Assembly (NCBI GenBank): GCA_045636545.1
Contig: JAZTXR010000007.1
Location: 1 to 64,000 of the forward strand
Reading direction: 5' to 3'
DNA from: HGM04593 sp045636545
Lineage (GTDB): Bacteria > Bacteroidota > Bacteroidia > Bacteroidales > Bacteroidaceae
Length of the DNA stretch: 64,000 bases
The notes below the pieces were generated by a model. The model saw nothing but the letters and a program-made list of their open reading frames with translations. It was not told the origin of the DNA and made no database searches. The position numbers and the translations under genes were made by a program. Position 1 is the first letter of the stretch. Every line of letters begins with the position of its first letter. Below are positions 16,622 through 26,327 of the stretch, piece after piece.

Positions 16622-17472
16622 TTTTTTAGTTTGTTGTAAAGAATAAATGTCATGACATACATTTTCATCGACAATTTGGCAATCTGTTTGCCAATCAAAT
16701 GGTCATTGCTATAACGGTCAATGAAGTAGCAGCGCGATTTGCCCCATATCCTGAACCGCTTGGCTGGGTTCCCCTTTTCACTTTTTACGTGATGGTGAAC
16801 GGCCTGTGCGGTAGCAAGGTAGTACATACGTTTACCACTCATTTCAACCTGGCGTGAAAGGATTGCCTCTTCGCAATACAAAAACACCTTTTCATCGAAG
16901 AAATTTATCTCTTTAAGGTATGACATCTTTATAATAAAACAACAACCGCTCACCTTGTGACAATAGTGGCTTTCTTTGTAGTTGTCGATGAAATCGTATG
17001 CATCACTCTTTTTCTTCTTGCCTAAAATATCCTTTATCCATCCGAACGAACTTCGCCAATTGCCATCCTTATGCATTGGGCTTTGGTGAATGCCGTCAGT
17101 ACCAACAATGTCGCTGCCACAGACCACAATATCTTCATCCTCCTGCATTTTTGTAAGCAGGGCGGCAAGATAGTCCTTTTGTGGAAATTCCATGTCGGGG
17201 TTGGCAATAAGCGCATATTCGTATCTTTTCTCCGCTGCATAGCGCAAGCCTACGTTATTGCCGGCATTGTAGCCTTTGTTCTCGCAGTTGGCAATGAAAG
17301 TGCAATTTTGCTCCTTGCACAATGCCTCAACCGCATTGCGGTCATCTTCGCGCGAACAGTTGTCTACAACAATAATCTCCTGTTCGATGCCTTGTTGCTG
17401 TTTCAGGAAACCTATGCACTTGCTGCAATCGGCACTGTTGTTGTAGTTGAGTATTATGACGGCGATTTTCAT
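16618..17472 (-). CDS. GT2 family glycosyltransferase (rhamnosyltransferase-like)
   Basis: A 284-residue GT2 enzyme. IAVIILNYNNSADCSKCIGFL, IVVDNCSREDDR and YALIANPDMEFP give the GT-A fold, with NPD in the position of the DxD motif, as in WbbL/rhamnosyltransferase-type enzymes. KVSGCCFIIKMSYL and DEKVFLYCEEAILSRQ are the conserved acceptor/catalytic region (ED/EE base). The donor may be a deoxysugar nucleotide, but this is only by family resemblance. Confidence 0.85.
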   Translation of the reverse strand: MKIAVIILNYNNSADCSKCIGFLKQQQGIEQEIIVVDNCSREDDRNAVEALCKEQNCTFIANCENKGYNAGNNVGLRYAAEKRYEYALIANPDMEFPQKDYLAALLTKMQEDEDIVVCGSDIVGTDGIHQSPMHKDGNWRSSFGWIKDILGKKKKSDAYDFIDNYKESHYCHKVSGCCFIIKMSYLKEINFFDEKVFLYCEEAILSRQVEMSGKRMYYLATAQAVHHHVKSEKGNPAKRFRIWGKSRCYFIDRYSNDHLIGKQIAKLSMKMYVMTFILYNKLKK

Positions 17473-17473
17473 C

Positions 17474-19333
17474 TTATTTCCTGAATTTCAAGTAGAGTCT
17501 GCGGCGGATGTGCCCGGTGAAATGTGCTATTTTATCTACACTAGGGAAGATTCTCCCCGGTACGCTCAATGCAATACTTCCTTTGTCATATAATGTCTTA
17601 TGTCCTCCGCAAAAAACAATCTTTACAAATTCGCATATTTTGAGTCGACGGCTAATTCCACTCTCAACAAATGGTTCTTGGTCGATTCTGTGAATTGACT
17701 TTTTTATTGCGTTTAAAGCACTTTTTTCCCATTGTTGTAAATGTTCCAGAGTATCTTGTGGTAGAATAGAGAGTTCCTTTGTAATCCAAGTCGCGATGTC
17801 GCAGTTCGCTGACACAATCTTGTTGAAATCTGTATCACCATTCAAGATTGGATTGTATTTATCATTCTCTTTTGAATATCCGTTTGTGCTTTTGTATGGT
17901 GATGCCGAGAAGTAGTCTTCTATTACGAACGTAAGTTCTGTGTCGGAAGTGTCTGGGCTATGAAATGTAATGTAACTTCCGTACCTGCTATGCATGACAT
18001 CACCACGCACACCATAGTAGAAGAATGTCGTCTCGGGACAGCGCTCTTCTTTCAATATGTTGTTTATCATCAGCCTGGTTGTTCCCAGCCACCCTACGTC
18101 CACCATTGCAGTCTTGTCATTGCCAAAGACCTTCTCCTGTACAAAATAGCCATTCAATAGCGCACGTTCTTTTTTGGCGCGTTCATTGAGTGTGGGTAAG
18201 TACTTGCTTTCGCTGCCGAAAATGGCATCAATGAATGTTCTCTCTTGCTCTTTAGTGGCAATTCTGCTAAAGTTGAACTCAATACAGAACTTCTCTTTCA
18301 ACTCTTCTATGGATGTTCCTAATGACGTTGCCAAATCCTTGACAGTCTTGCCTCTGATTGTTCTCTTATCCTGTATTGCAAGGAATTTCTCAGCTGTGGC
18401 ATTGTACAAGTATGGCAACAGCAGTGCCTTGCGCGAAACAAATATATAGCGCAGTTCAATACCCTCGTGTGGCAACAACTCGGCAATTTTTTGCAGTATA
18501 TAGCTGTCGCGTGAAAGGAAATAAAGTGTCTTTATTCCTCTCTCCTTTGCTATTTCAGTGACAAAATGTACATACGGGATATATGCAGGTGCAACGAAAT
18601 CGGCCGCGATTGTTGTGTATGCATCGTTCCCGTGATGTATTCTTGCCGCGCGGCTCAATCCCGCAAGTACGGAACTTTCGTAATGATGCTTGTTGTCGCG
18701 TGGCAGAATTGTGCTTTCTTCAGCAGCTGTAAAATCTGTGTTTACTTTTGTGGCTTTTACACCACAGCGCTTTGCCATCTTGACATCGCTCACAGGGTGG
18801 TCGCCAAAATGTTCCCACTCCGCGGGTTTTAGCTCCACTTTCAATTTCTTGTAGAGCTCGCCGTTGGATTTCCGTGCATTATATTCGCACGAAACATACA
18901 CCATTTCGTCGCTGTTGATACAATCCTCTCGTTCAAGTACTTTTTTCAGCGTATCGCTCGGCAAGTACATGTCTGAGATAAAGCAGATGGTGTAGCCTTG
19001 TTTGCGTTTCTCTTTTATGACATTCCTTATTGCAGGGTTAGCTATCAGTTGTTCTGCCTCGACGGCTATTTCTGCACTTATCAGTTCGTCTTTGCTGTAT
19101 TCATCGAAACCTTCCAACTCATCACTGCTGTAGATGTCCTCAATAGTTACATCTTTGCCGTGTACTCGTTTCCTGGCCTCGCTCTCTGCTCCCTTGCGCC
19201 AAAGAAGAAAATCGTCTCGCTTGGCCTTGTCGCCTGGGTACAGATGATGGGCAATAAGATAAAAGATATTACCCGGCTTTCCGCATTTACGGATGAGCGT
19301 TGTGTCGAATATGTCAAACGATGCGAGTTTCAT
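17474..19333 (-). CDS. HAD-like hydrolase with large C-terminal domain
   Basis: A 619-residue protein. Residues 1-210 form a HAD-type domain: motif I FDIFDTTLI (D7/D10), motif II CFISDMYLPS, and GDHPVSDVKMAKRCG near the end. The remaining ~400 residues include LYFLSRDSYILQKIAELL, YIFVSRKALLLP and AMVDVGWLGTTRLMI. Comparable HAD-plus-long-C-terminus proteins occur in surface-polysaccharide clusters, where a glycosyltransferase or phosphotransfer role has been suggested. The C-terminal domain is not recognised further. Its ATG overlaps nothing upstream but its end lies one base from the GT2 start. Confidence 0.65.
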   Translation of the reverse strand: MKLASFDIFDTTLIRKCGKPGNIFYLIAHHLYPGDKAKRDDFLLWRKGAESEARKRVHGKDVTIEDIYSSDELEGFDEYSKDELISAEIAVEAEQLIANPAIRNVIKEKRKQGYTICFISDMYLPSDTLKKVLEREDCINSDEMVYVSCEYNARKSNGELYKKLKVELKPAEWEHFGDHPVSDVKMAKRCGVKATKVNTDFTAAEESTILPRDNKHHYESSVLAGLSRAARIHHGNDAYTTIAADFVAPAYIPYVHFVTEIAKERGIKTLYFLSRDSYILQKIAELLPHEGIELRYIFVSRKALLLPYLYNATAEKFLAIQDKRTIRGKTVKDLATSLGTSIEELKEKFCIEFNFSRIATKEQERTFIDAIFGSESKYLPTLNERAKKERALLNGYFVQEKVFGNDKTAMVDVGWLGTTRLMINNILKEERCPETTFFYYGVRGDVMHSRYGSYITFHSPDTSDTELTFVIEDYFSASPYKSTNGYSKENDKYNPILNGDTDFNKIVSANCDIATWITKELSILPQDTLEHLQQWEKSALNAIKKSIHRIDQEPFVESGISRRLKICEFVKIVFCGGHKTLYDKGSIALSVPGRIFPSVDKIAHFTGHIRRRLYLKFRK

Positions 19334-20325
19334 TCTTCGTATAGCTTATTTAGCTTGGATGCGATTCTGTTGGTCAATTTATCGATTCCGGTATGTTTGA
19401 ATAACAGAACTCTGCCTTTGTCGGCGATTGCAGAAAGCACAATTACAACTATGCCAAAAAGATATAGGTAGAGTGTTGTTGGCATATAGCCGTTGAATTT
19501 GTGCAAGACATCAATTATATATGTTCTTATTAACCCTTGCTCGTGTATCAGATAGGCTGCAAATACGTGTGGGGCAATAAACATTGTAACTTTTGCAACT
19601 GTTCCATTGTTTGACACCGGTAGGTTTTTGAACCACATAAATGTGGTAATACCCAAAGCATAGGTTATGAGTGAATTATATCCCAGTAGAACTATATTGT
19701 TGAGGTATAAATGACATACGTTGTATAGTGCTAAAAGCAGAATGGCAGCAACTCCCCAGTATTTGAATTCCGGATTGTGTAGTCTCAGATATCCACCGGT
19801 TATAAATACTGTACCCATCCACAAAAGTGAGAAACCATTGCCAAACAATTCGCCAAATGGGAATATAGCCAAAAGTGATGATCCAATAAGTAATAATGAA
19901 ACAAGCAATATTTGGTACTGCCTTTTGCTTATAGAAATGCAAACCTTACTAATAAACGGCGAAAGCAGGATTACTGCAAGATATTTGTTCACGAACCAAT
20001 AACTGAATTTAGTTGGTGCTATAGGCATTGTAGATTTTGCGATGTCATATAAGCTCGCCTTTCCAAAGAAATACAGAACAACTGTAATGGTTAATGAATA
20101 GAAAACTGTTTCAATAAAAGTACGTAGCAGACGTTCCGATTTAAACTTAGCGTTTATAAGAAAATATCCACTGATGAGCACGAAGCAGTTTACCGCATGC
20201 GGTGCTATAGTTGCAAATGAACTGAATGACTCAATTCCACTGCGGCCTCCAATGTGTCCGGTTACAATAAACAGCATACAAAGTATACGCAGAATTTCAA
20301 GGCTAATTTGTCGTTGTGCTTTCAT
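19330..20325 (-). CDS. Acyltransferase 3 family membrane protein
   Basis: A protein of 331 residues. QRQISLEILRILCMLFIVTGHIGGRSG has the family start with the conserved first-helix H, and YWFVNKYLAVILLSPFI is the conserved second signature. It has about ten hydrophobic helices. It is the fifth acyltransferase of the operon counting the broken one. Its stop overlaps the start of the HAD gene (ATGA). Confidence 0.85.
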   Translation of the reverse strand: MKAQRQISLEILRILCMLFIVTGHIGGRSGIESFSSFATIAPHAVNCFVLISGYFLINAKFKSERLLRTFIETVFYSLTITVVLYFFGKASLYDIAKSTMPIAPTKFSYWFVNKYLAVILLSPFISKVCISISKRQYQILLVSLLLIGSSLLAIFPFGELFGNGFSLLWMGTVFITGGYLRLHNPEFKYWGVAAILLLALYNVCHLYLNNIVLLGYNSLITYALGITTFMWFKNLPVSNNGTVAKVTMFIAPHVFAAYLIHEQGLIRTYIIDVLHKFNGYMPTTLYLYLFGIVVIVLSAIADKGRVLLFKHTGIDKLTNRIASKLNKLYEE

Positions 20326-20335
20326 ATTTGTCTTT

Positions 20336-21337
20336 TTAAAAGTTTCTTGTTTTCAGAAAAAATGCGTATATACAGGAAATGGCTTTGAACGTACAATATG
20401 AAAACATACAGACTTTCTGCTTAAAACCTTGTGGACACATCTTTTCCTGTTTTGTGTAGTAGAATGAATCTTTCAGTATCTTTGATGCTTCTTTTGCAAA
20501 GTCTGTTCTATAGTGTTTGTAATAGAAATAGTCTCGCTGGCAAAATGTCAGGGACTGTATGAAGTCCTTTTGCAGCTTAATAAAGAGTCCTTTCTCAGTG
20601 TAGTGCTCTTTTGCAAACCCGTAAATGCTTTTTGATGTCTGAAGAAAATTGTAACGTTTGATGTCTTTTTTGTGCATCAGACTCTCGGGGTGTTGCCTGT
20701 AATAATATTTTGTATTGGCAAATGCTACTTTATCACAATTGAAAAGAAGACGTCGTTGGTCAATTTCGTCAACATACGAATAATTGTTTTCTTCGTCTTT
20801 GCCGGATGAGATGTTCTCAATATATATCCCCCTCTTGATTAACAGGCCGCTGACAGAAATACCTACTTCTCCAAGCAGGTGCTTGGTCGCTTCTTTCCCG
20901 CGAATGATACGCTCTAAAGAAAAAGATGTTTCAGGAATGCAGAAACCGTTCGGTTCTCCTTTATGGTCGCATAGCTGCAGTGTGCTGAGCACAATGTCTG
21001 CTCCTGTTTCAATTTGACGGTTATACATTTTTTCAATGTAGTCATTGTCAAGAAAGTCATCGGCATCGTAAGTCATGATAAACTCTCCGTTGGCTGCGTA
21101 TGCAGCCTCCTTGCGTGGTAGTCTTGCGCCTCCCGAATTGTTAGCCCTCTTTATAAGCCGTATATTATGGTACTTATTGCAAAAGTTTTCAATAATATCA
21201 ACTGTGTTATCCGTTGAATGGTCGTCTGCAATTATGAGTTCCCAATCCTTGAATGTCTGATTGACAATGGAATCAATGGCTGTACCGATGTATTTCCCTA
21301 CATTATATGCAGGCATTATGACTGATATCTTAGGCAT
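20336..21337 (-). CDS. GT2 family glycosyltransferase
   Basis: A protein of 333 residues. ISVIMPAYNVGKYIGTAIDSIVNQTFKDW, IIADDHSTDNTVDII and MTYDADDFLDNDYI are the GT2 motifs. RLPRKEAAYAANGEF replaces the more usual AARN segment. The start overlaps the end of the propeller gene by 8 bases. Specificity is unknown. Confidence 0.87.
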   Translation of the reverse strand: MPKISVIMPAYNVGKYIGTAIDSIVNQTFKDWELIIADDHSTDNTVDIIENFCNKYHNIRLIKRANNSGGARLPRKEAAYAANGEFIMTYDADDFLDNDYIEKMYNRQIETGADIVLSTLQLCDHKGEPNGFCIPETSFSLERIIRGKEATKHLLGEVGISVSGLLIKRGIYIENISSGKDEENNYSYVDEIDQRRLLFNCDKVAFANTKYYYRQHPESLMHKKDIKRYNFLQTSKSIYGFAKEHYTEKGLFIKLQKDFIQSLTFCQRDYFYYKHYRTDFAKEASKILKDSFYYTKQEKMCPQGFKQKVCMFSYCTFKAISCIYAFFLKTRNF

Positions 21338-22418
21338 TGTGGATGGTTATAGTTTTAAAAATTCTCTTGGTAAGAAATTTGATTGTCCGCCATTTGGTGA
21401 TGTAAATAAACTTCATTAAGCCATACAATGAGACGTGTTGGCCTATGCCTCTTATTTTTAGATTATTGATGTTCTCTCCTTCTATTAATCCAATGTATGT
21501 CTTTAAAGAATCGTGTGCGCTGAAATAGATTTTATATTTGCAGTCTTTAATGATGCAGGCTCTGTATAAACGGTATGAATAGAATGAACCGGTGACTGAA
21601 GGCTCAAGAAGTTTCCTGATATGACTGAACGTCACTCCATCATTACTCTCCCAAAGTGTGATGTCGGTAAAGTCATAGCTCAACAGATAATATTTCCCAT
21701 CTATGTAGTTGACATCGATATGCCATGGCATATTCTCCAAACCTTTTAAGATGCATTTCTTTTGCGTGCTCCATTGTCTGCCGTCGGTTGATTCCGAATA
21801 AGACAGTTCTCTGTATGTGCGCGATTCGCTATTGACATACCACATCCTGTATTTCCCGTTCCGGAATAGTATGGCTGGGCTGACAACCATATTCCCAAGT
21901 GGGTCGCCTTCGTTTGTGGCAAGGTTGACCATTACTTCTCTTTTACCCCAATTGATTCCATCTGTGCTTGTTTTTCTTACTAATTGAAGATTGTCAAATC
22001 TCTCTCTTGCTCCGTGTCGGTGAGTAAAACGGTACCAGCATTCAATATGCCCATCAACGAATACAAGGTGAGGGTCCGAGAAGTAGTCTAGCTCTTCAAT
22101 CTCTTTTTCAGTCAGGTCATCTATTGGATTATTGACTATTTCGCTCCAGTTTATTCCATCATTCGAGACATGTATCGAGGGGCATTCGTTACGGTCCTCG
22201 TATGGCTTGCTATGGGGTGAGAAAGGCGTTTCTGCCATCCAATATCTGTATCCGTTCCATCCACTCCCAAAGTAAAGGACACTTGGATGGTAAGGGCTAT
22301 CACTGCCATCAAACGTCTTTATCCCAAGTGCTCCCTGGTTGTATGGTCTTAGTCTTATCCAAACCCATCCAAGCCAAACAATGATGATAGACAGAAATAC
22401 AAGAACAAAGAGATGCAT
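21330..22418 (-). CDS. Membrane-anchored beta-propeller, glycoside-hydrolase (GH43/GH32-like) protein
   Basis: A 362-residue protein. An N-terminal hydrophobic helix (residues 3-20, FVLVFLSIIIVWLGWVW) is a signal anchor without a lipobox. The rest has propeller-type repeats: HPSVLYFGSGWNGYRYWMAETP, CPSIHVSNDGINW, DPHLVFVDGHIECWYRF, SPAILFRNGKYRMWYVN, SYSESTDGRQW. This is the pattern of GH43/GH32-like five-bladed propellers. It may trim or recognise the polymer in the periplasm. The three catalytic acids cannot be assigned safely. The start overlaps the previous stop as TAATG. Confidence 0.6.
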   Translation of the reverse strand: MHLFVLVFLSIIIVWLGWVWIRLRPYNQGALGIKTFDGSDSPYHPSVLYFGSGWNGYRYWMAETPFSPHSKPYEDRNECPSIHVSNDGINWSEIVNNPIDDLTEKEIEELDYFSDPHLVFVDGHIECWYRFTHRHGARERFDNLQLVRKTSTDGINWGKREVMVNLATNEGDPLGNMVVSPAILFRNGKYRMWYVNSESRTYRELSYSESTDGRQWSTQKKCILKGLENMPWHIDVNYIDGKYYLLSYDFTDITLWESNDGVTFSHIRKLLEPSVTGSFYSYRLYRACIIKDCKYKIYFSAHDSLKTYIGLIEGENINNLKIRGIGQHVSLYGLMKFIYITKWRTIKFLTKRIFKTITIHNA

Positions 22419-23395
22419 TAAAAATAAGATTGTTTAAACAATTTGTTTTTGATTCTTTTTACAAGTATCAGAAATTTTCGCATATTCTTGTCTGTTACGG
22501 TCAACAGCATCCTTTCAATAGGCATAGCTCTGAACTTTTGCATCTTGATATCTTTCAAAAGTGTTTTGTGAAAGTCTGTCCCAATCCATTCCGGAATCTC
22601 TGCCGAATATCCAAAATGGTAATCAAATGTCATAATCTTATGCCTTATAATATACTTCTTGTATTTCTCTTTATATTCTGGCGGAACAGACATCCACAGA
22701 AAGTTCATGAACAAATCCTCGTACTCACTGCTTCTTTTGAATGCGTGCATACAGCTTTCACTGTGTTGTCTATAGTTGTAGACAATTTTTCCGGTATAGA
22801 CAACATTCTTGTCGTTTTCAAATGCAATCCTTGTGCTGGCAATGACATCTTCTCCCATATTGATTTCCCTTGGGATGTCATAGATATAAGGTTTCAGGAT
22901 ACTTCTTCTTATCAATTTGGCGACAGGCCCGGCATCCTTTCCAAGCAGCATATTTCTTCTGTATCTTTCATAGTCAATACACTTGCTCCGGTTGTTATCC
23001 TTGTATGCTTTTAATATCCCTGTTTCTGTTTGAAATCTCATCATTTGTCCCTGTGTGATGTTTGTGTAGGGTGTCATAATTTTAAGCAGTGTATCCAAAG
23101 CATCATCAGGAATCGTGTCATCTCCATCAACAAAGGTAACAAACTCGCAATCATCTGTTTCCTCTACACCGCGAGCGCGAGCACGCGACACACCGGCGTT
23201 CTCCTGGTGTATGACAGTTATGCGAGGATTCTTTCGGGCGTATTCATCGCATATTTTGCCAGCATTGTCGGGGCTGCCATCATTAACAAGTATAAGACGG
23301 AAATTTGTATATGTTTGTGCAAGAATGCTTTCAATGCACTCTGCAATATACTTTTCTACATTGTAGACAGGTACTATTATGCCAATTTTATGCAT
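22418..23395 (-). CDS. GT2 family glycosyltransferase (shared-5' family 1)
   Basis: A protein of 325 residues from ATG 23393-23395, just after the preceding TAA. An upstream codon at 23413 would overlap. Its first ~95 residues (IIVPVYNVEKYIAECIESIL, LVNDGSPDNAGKICDEY, TVIHQENAGVSRARARGV, FVDGDDTIP) are almost identical to those of the genes at 24346 and 26328. The remaining ~230 residues diverge in detail but keep DIPREINMGEDVIAS and VVYNYRQHSESCMHAFKRSSEYEDLF. It probably evolved by duplication with change of acceptor region. Confidence 0.88.
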   Translation of the reverse strand: MHKIGIIVPVYNVEKYIAECIESILAQTYTNFRLILVNDGSPDNAGKICDEYARKNPRITVIHQENAGVSRARARGVEETDDCEFVTFVDGDDTIPDDALDTLLKIMTPYTNITQGQMMRFQTETGILKAYKDNNRSKCIDYERYRRNMLLGKDAGPVAKLIRRSILKPYIYDIPREINMGEDVIASTRIAFENDKNVVYTGKIVYNYRQHSESCMHAFKRSSEYEDLFMNFLWMSVPPEYKEKYKKYIIRHKIMTFDYHFGYSAEIPEWIGTDFHKTLLKDIKMQKFRAMPIERMLLTVTDKNMRKFLILVKRIKNKLFKQSYF

Positions 23396-23396
23396 T

Positions 23397-24344
23397 TTAC
23401 GCTTGCTCTTCAATTATGTACGATTTAGGTCTTTTCATAATGCCTAAAGCCCAGATAATCTCGTTCCTGAGCTTGATTATGCGCTCATATAAACTATATC
23501 TGTTTTTCTTTAAAGGATGCGCTTTCCACAAAGATATGTTTTTGTAGTGCATGAATCTTTTACGGTATGGATGCCTTGAACCTATGAACCAGGGTTTACT
23601 CACTCCTGTAAAGTGGATTATTACAGGTGATTTTGTAGCTTCGAGTATTTCCGGCATTTCATTTTCATAGTATCTTGTATAATCTGTAAAAAGAAACCCT
23701 GTCTGGAGATTGTATTTTATTGGCAACAACTTCATCTCTTTGTGCAGAACTGCATTCAGGGTGTCCTGGTCGTGAAATTTTACTCTCTCTGGGTATTTTG
23801 ATATGTATTCAAGGCATTTGTCTGCAATCTTGTTTTCTCTCCAGTATTTTAGATTTATCAATGCGACCCCAGCATTTTTGTATGCGTAGGATTTGCAATA
23901 GTCCAGTCGTTCGTATTTCTCTTCAATGAAAAATGCTTCGTCTTTGCTCATTGCAATCGGGTGTTCTTTTATATCTTCATTGTACAGTGCTGATATATTA
24001 CCATTGATAATCATATCACAATCAAGATAGAGAATTTTGTCCACATCAGAAGGTAATAGTATTGGAGCTAACAATCTATAATATGTGACAATACTGACAT
24101 GGTCTCCAGTCCGTATTGGACAATCCTTGAGTCTTTTGCTGTCAACTGTTATTATCTCAATCTTTTGGCTATATTTTTTTGCCAATGTCGCAAACTCACT
24201 TTTGCTTTTATTGCTTAACTGCTCTACAAGTATGTAAATACAAAAGTTGAGTCCCTTGTTATTCTCGAACAAAGATGTCAACATTATACCGCAATATGGC
24301 ACATAGTTGTCGTCAGTTGCGCATAAGATATTATATTGTTGCAT
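23397..24344 (-). CDS. GT8 family glycosyltransferase
   Basis: A 315-residue GT8 enzyme (galactosyl/glucosyltransferase-like, retaining). The start YNILCATDDNYVPYCGIMLTSLFEN is the family hallmark. ILYLDCDMIINGNI carries the DxD metal site (DCD). NAGVALINLKYWRENKI and HDQDTLNAVL are conserved in the family, and IHFTGVSKPW is the C-terminal signature. It is the only GT8 in the operon and ends next to a GT2. Confidence 0.92.
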   Translation of the reverse strand: MQQYNILCATDDNYVPYCGIMLTSLFENNKGLNFCIYILVEQLSNKSKSEFATLAKKYSQKIEIITVDSKRLKDCPIRTGDHVSIVTYYRLLAPILLPSDVDKILYLDCDMIINGNISALYNEDIKEHPIAMSKDEAFFIEEKYERLDYCKSYAYKNAGVALINLKYWRENKIADKCLEYISKYPERVKFHDQDTLNAVLHKEMKLLPIKYNLQTGFLFTDYTRYYENEMPEILEATKSPVIIHFTGVSKPWFIGSRHPYRKRFMHYKNISLWKAHPLKKNRYSLYERIIKLRNEIIWALGIMKRPKSYIIEEQA

Positions 24345-24345
24345 A

Positions 24346-25302
24346 TTATCTGTTTGATACTTTTTGAATGATGTTTTTGCATTTGAGTATGTTTATGCAA
24401 AAAAAACGGACGAGGGGATTTTGGTATAAAAAGAGTTTTTTGTTAATACCTTTAATGGGATATGCTGTATGTTCTATATCTTTTTTTAGGTCAGCATAGA
24501 ATTGTGAAGAAAAAATATCATTGACAAAATACTTATATCCGCAAAAAATACGAAACCTTCTAAGTCTGATATCAATGTTTTCTATTACATAATAGTCCCA
24601 CTCGTTTTCAGGTATGGATTTTTTTAGGTATTTATAAAAGAGCTCCTCATACTTGACATTCCTTTTGTATGTATGAGTCGCACTTCCTTCCCTTTGCCTG
24701 TAATTGTATATAACTTCAGGTATAATAGATATCCTTTTATTATTTATAAAAGCAATTTTGATATTCATCAGCAAATCCTCGCCAAGAACAATTTCTCGTG
24801 GAATATCAAATGTATTTTCGTTGAAAAGCTTCCTGTTATAGAGTTTACCGCAAGGACCATTGCACAAACTCTTGTCTTTAATAAGGATTTGACGAAATTC
24901 AATAGCTGATATCACATCTTTGTTTTGAGGTACATATTCATCATCCGGTGATATTACGATATCACTATCTTGATGTCGATAGTTAAACAACAACTCAACT
25001 GCATTTTGCAAAATAGTGTCATCACCATCGACAAATGTTATCCATTCACAATCATTAGCCTCTTGTACACCACGTGCACGTGCACGGGTTACACCCGCAT
25101 TCTCTTGGTGTATGACGGTTATGCGCGTATCTTTTTTTGCGTATTCATCGCATATTTTGCCGGCATTGTCGGGACTGCCGTCATCCACAAGTATAAGACG
25201 GAAGTTTGTATATGTCTGTGCAAGAATGCTCTCAATGCATTCTGCTATGTATTTCTCTACCTTATATACTGGTACAACTACGCCAATTAGTCCTTTGGTC
25301 AT
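24346..25302 (-). CDS. GT2 family glycosyltransferase (shared-5' family 1)
   Basis: A protein of 318 residues. VVVPVYKVEKYIAECIESILAQ, LVDDGSPDNAGKICDEYAKK and FVDGDDTIL form the GT-A donor half, near-identical to the genes at 22418 and 26328. The C-terminal half has NGPCGKLYNRKLFN, EIVLGEDLLMNIKIAF and VIYNYRQREGSATHTYKRNVKYEELFYKYLKK. It ends in a basic region. The codon use of the 3' half is more A/T-rich than that of the 5' half, by eye. Confidence 0.88.
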   Translation of the reverse strand: MTKGLIGVVVPVYKVEKYIAECIESILAQTYTNFRLILVDDGSPDNAGKICDEYAKKDTRITVIHQENAGVTRARARGVQEANDCEWITFVDGDDTILQNAVELLFNYRHQDSDIVISPDDEYVPQNKDVISAIEFRQILIKDKSLCNGPCGKLYNRKLFNENTFDIPREIVLGEDLLMNIKIAFINNKRISIIPEVIYNYRQREGSATHTYKRNVKYEELFYKYLKKSIPENEWDYYVIENIDIRLRRFRIFCGYKYFVNDIFSSQFYADLKKDIEHTAYPIKGINKKLFLYQNPLVRFFCINILKCKNIIQKVSNR

Positions 25303-25307
25303 ACTAT

Positions 25308-26300
25308 TTATCTTTTTAGAATAAAGTTATATAGTCGCAGATACCAATATCCTAAGATGCCGGGCATATAATTAAAAATTTCTTTGAGCAATGAAGAACT
25401 TCTTATGACTTTGTTGTTGTATGCCCCCCATGGTGATATTCGTATCCTTTTATAGCATTTTAAATAGAGGCTTGTTCTCTCTTTATATGTTGCTTGTGAA
25501 AATATAATTGTAAATATCTCTTCACGGTATGATAGTACTTTGTTCAACACTCCTTTATTATAGATAATCCCGGTGGTCTTTGCCCATGAGTAGATTTCTT
25601 TTGTAATTGTAGATACTGAATCTGCTCTTTTAAGGTTATCTTGCTTTCCTGTGATTGACGATTCCCGAACCTTATATGTGTATGTACTTTTTTTAATCAC
25701 ATACATTGTATTAGCTGTACAAGCTAGTTGAAAACTCCATAATTCATCTTCATTTATAATTCCTTCTTTAAAATGAAGCCCGTTCTTGTTTATAAATCCA
25801 ATGTTACACATTTTATTGACAGCCATCATGTACCATTGCTTTGCAAAATACTGATACCGTATCTCCTTATTTGTAGTGACTTTACCCTCATTCAATAAAA
25901 GTTGTGGAAACTCCTTTGTTGTCCCTTTTGTCTCATAATTCCCAATGACAAAATCATATTTCTGCTCCTTTAGCGGTTCGGCCAATAGTTCTATACAGTC
26001 GGGTGTTATCTCGTCATCACTATCAAGGAAATAAATATACTCTCCCGTGGCAGCATCAATGCCGGTGTTGCGTGCAGCTGACAGGCCACGGTTTACACTA
26101 TGGTGCAACAGCTTAAAGTCGATGTTACCATTGTACTCTTTGATAAAGCGTTCTATAATAACGCAACTGTTATCGGGGGTGCAGTCATTCACAATGATAC
26201 ATTCTATATCGCCTTTGTAGGTCTGTGCAGCCACAGATTTCAGGCAATCCTCGATATATGGCTCTACATTGTAGACCGGTATGACGATTGTAATTTTCAT
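25308..26300 (-). CDS. GT2 family glycosyltransferase (shared-5' family 2)
   Basis: A protein of 330 residues from ATG 26298-26300 (MKITIVIPVYNVEPYIED). The frame extends to a TTG at 26324, which is less likely. The first ~125 residues (VNDCTPDNSCVIIERF, LLHHSVNRGLSAARNTG, YFLDSDDEITPDCIELL) match the gene at 29207 almost exactly. The C-terminal halves keep QWYMMAVNKMCN, NEDELWSFQLACTA and YKVRESSITGK, but vary more. It is a candidate for one of two paired activities differing in acceptor. Confidence 0.88.
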   Translation of the reverse strand: MKITIVIPVYNVEPYIEDCLKSVAAQTYKGDIECIIVNDCTPDNSCVIIERFIKEYNGNIDFKLLHHSVNRGLSAARNTGIDAATGEYIYFLDSDDEITPDCIELLAEPLKEQKYDFVIGNYETKGTTKEFPQLLLNEGKVTTNKEIRYQYFAKQWYMMAVNKMCNIGFINKNGLHFKEGIINEDELWSFQLACTANTMYVIKKSTYTYKVRESSITGKQDNLKRADSVSTITKEIYSWAKTTGIIYNKGVLNKVLSYREEIFTIIFSQATYKERTSLYLKCYKRIRISPWGAYNNKVIRSSSLLKEIFNYMPGILGYWYLRLYNFILKR

Positions 26301-26327
26301 TTTGATATTATTTTTTATCAGCAACGC

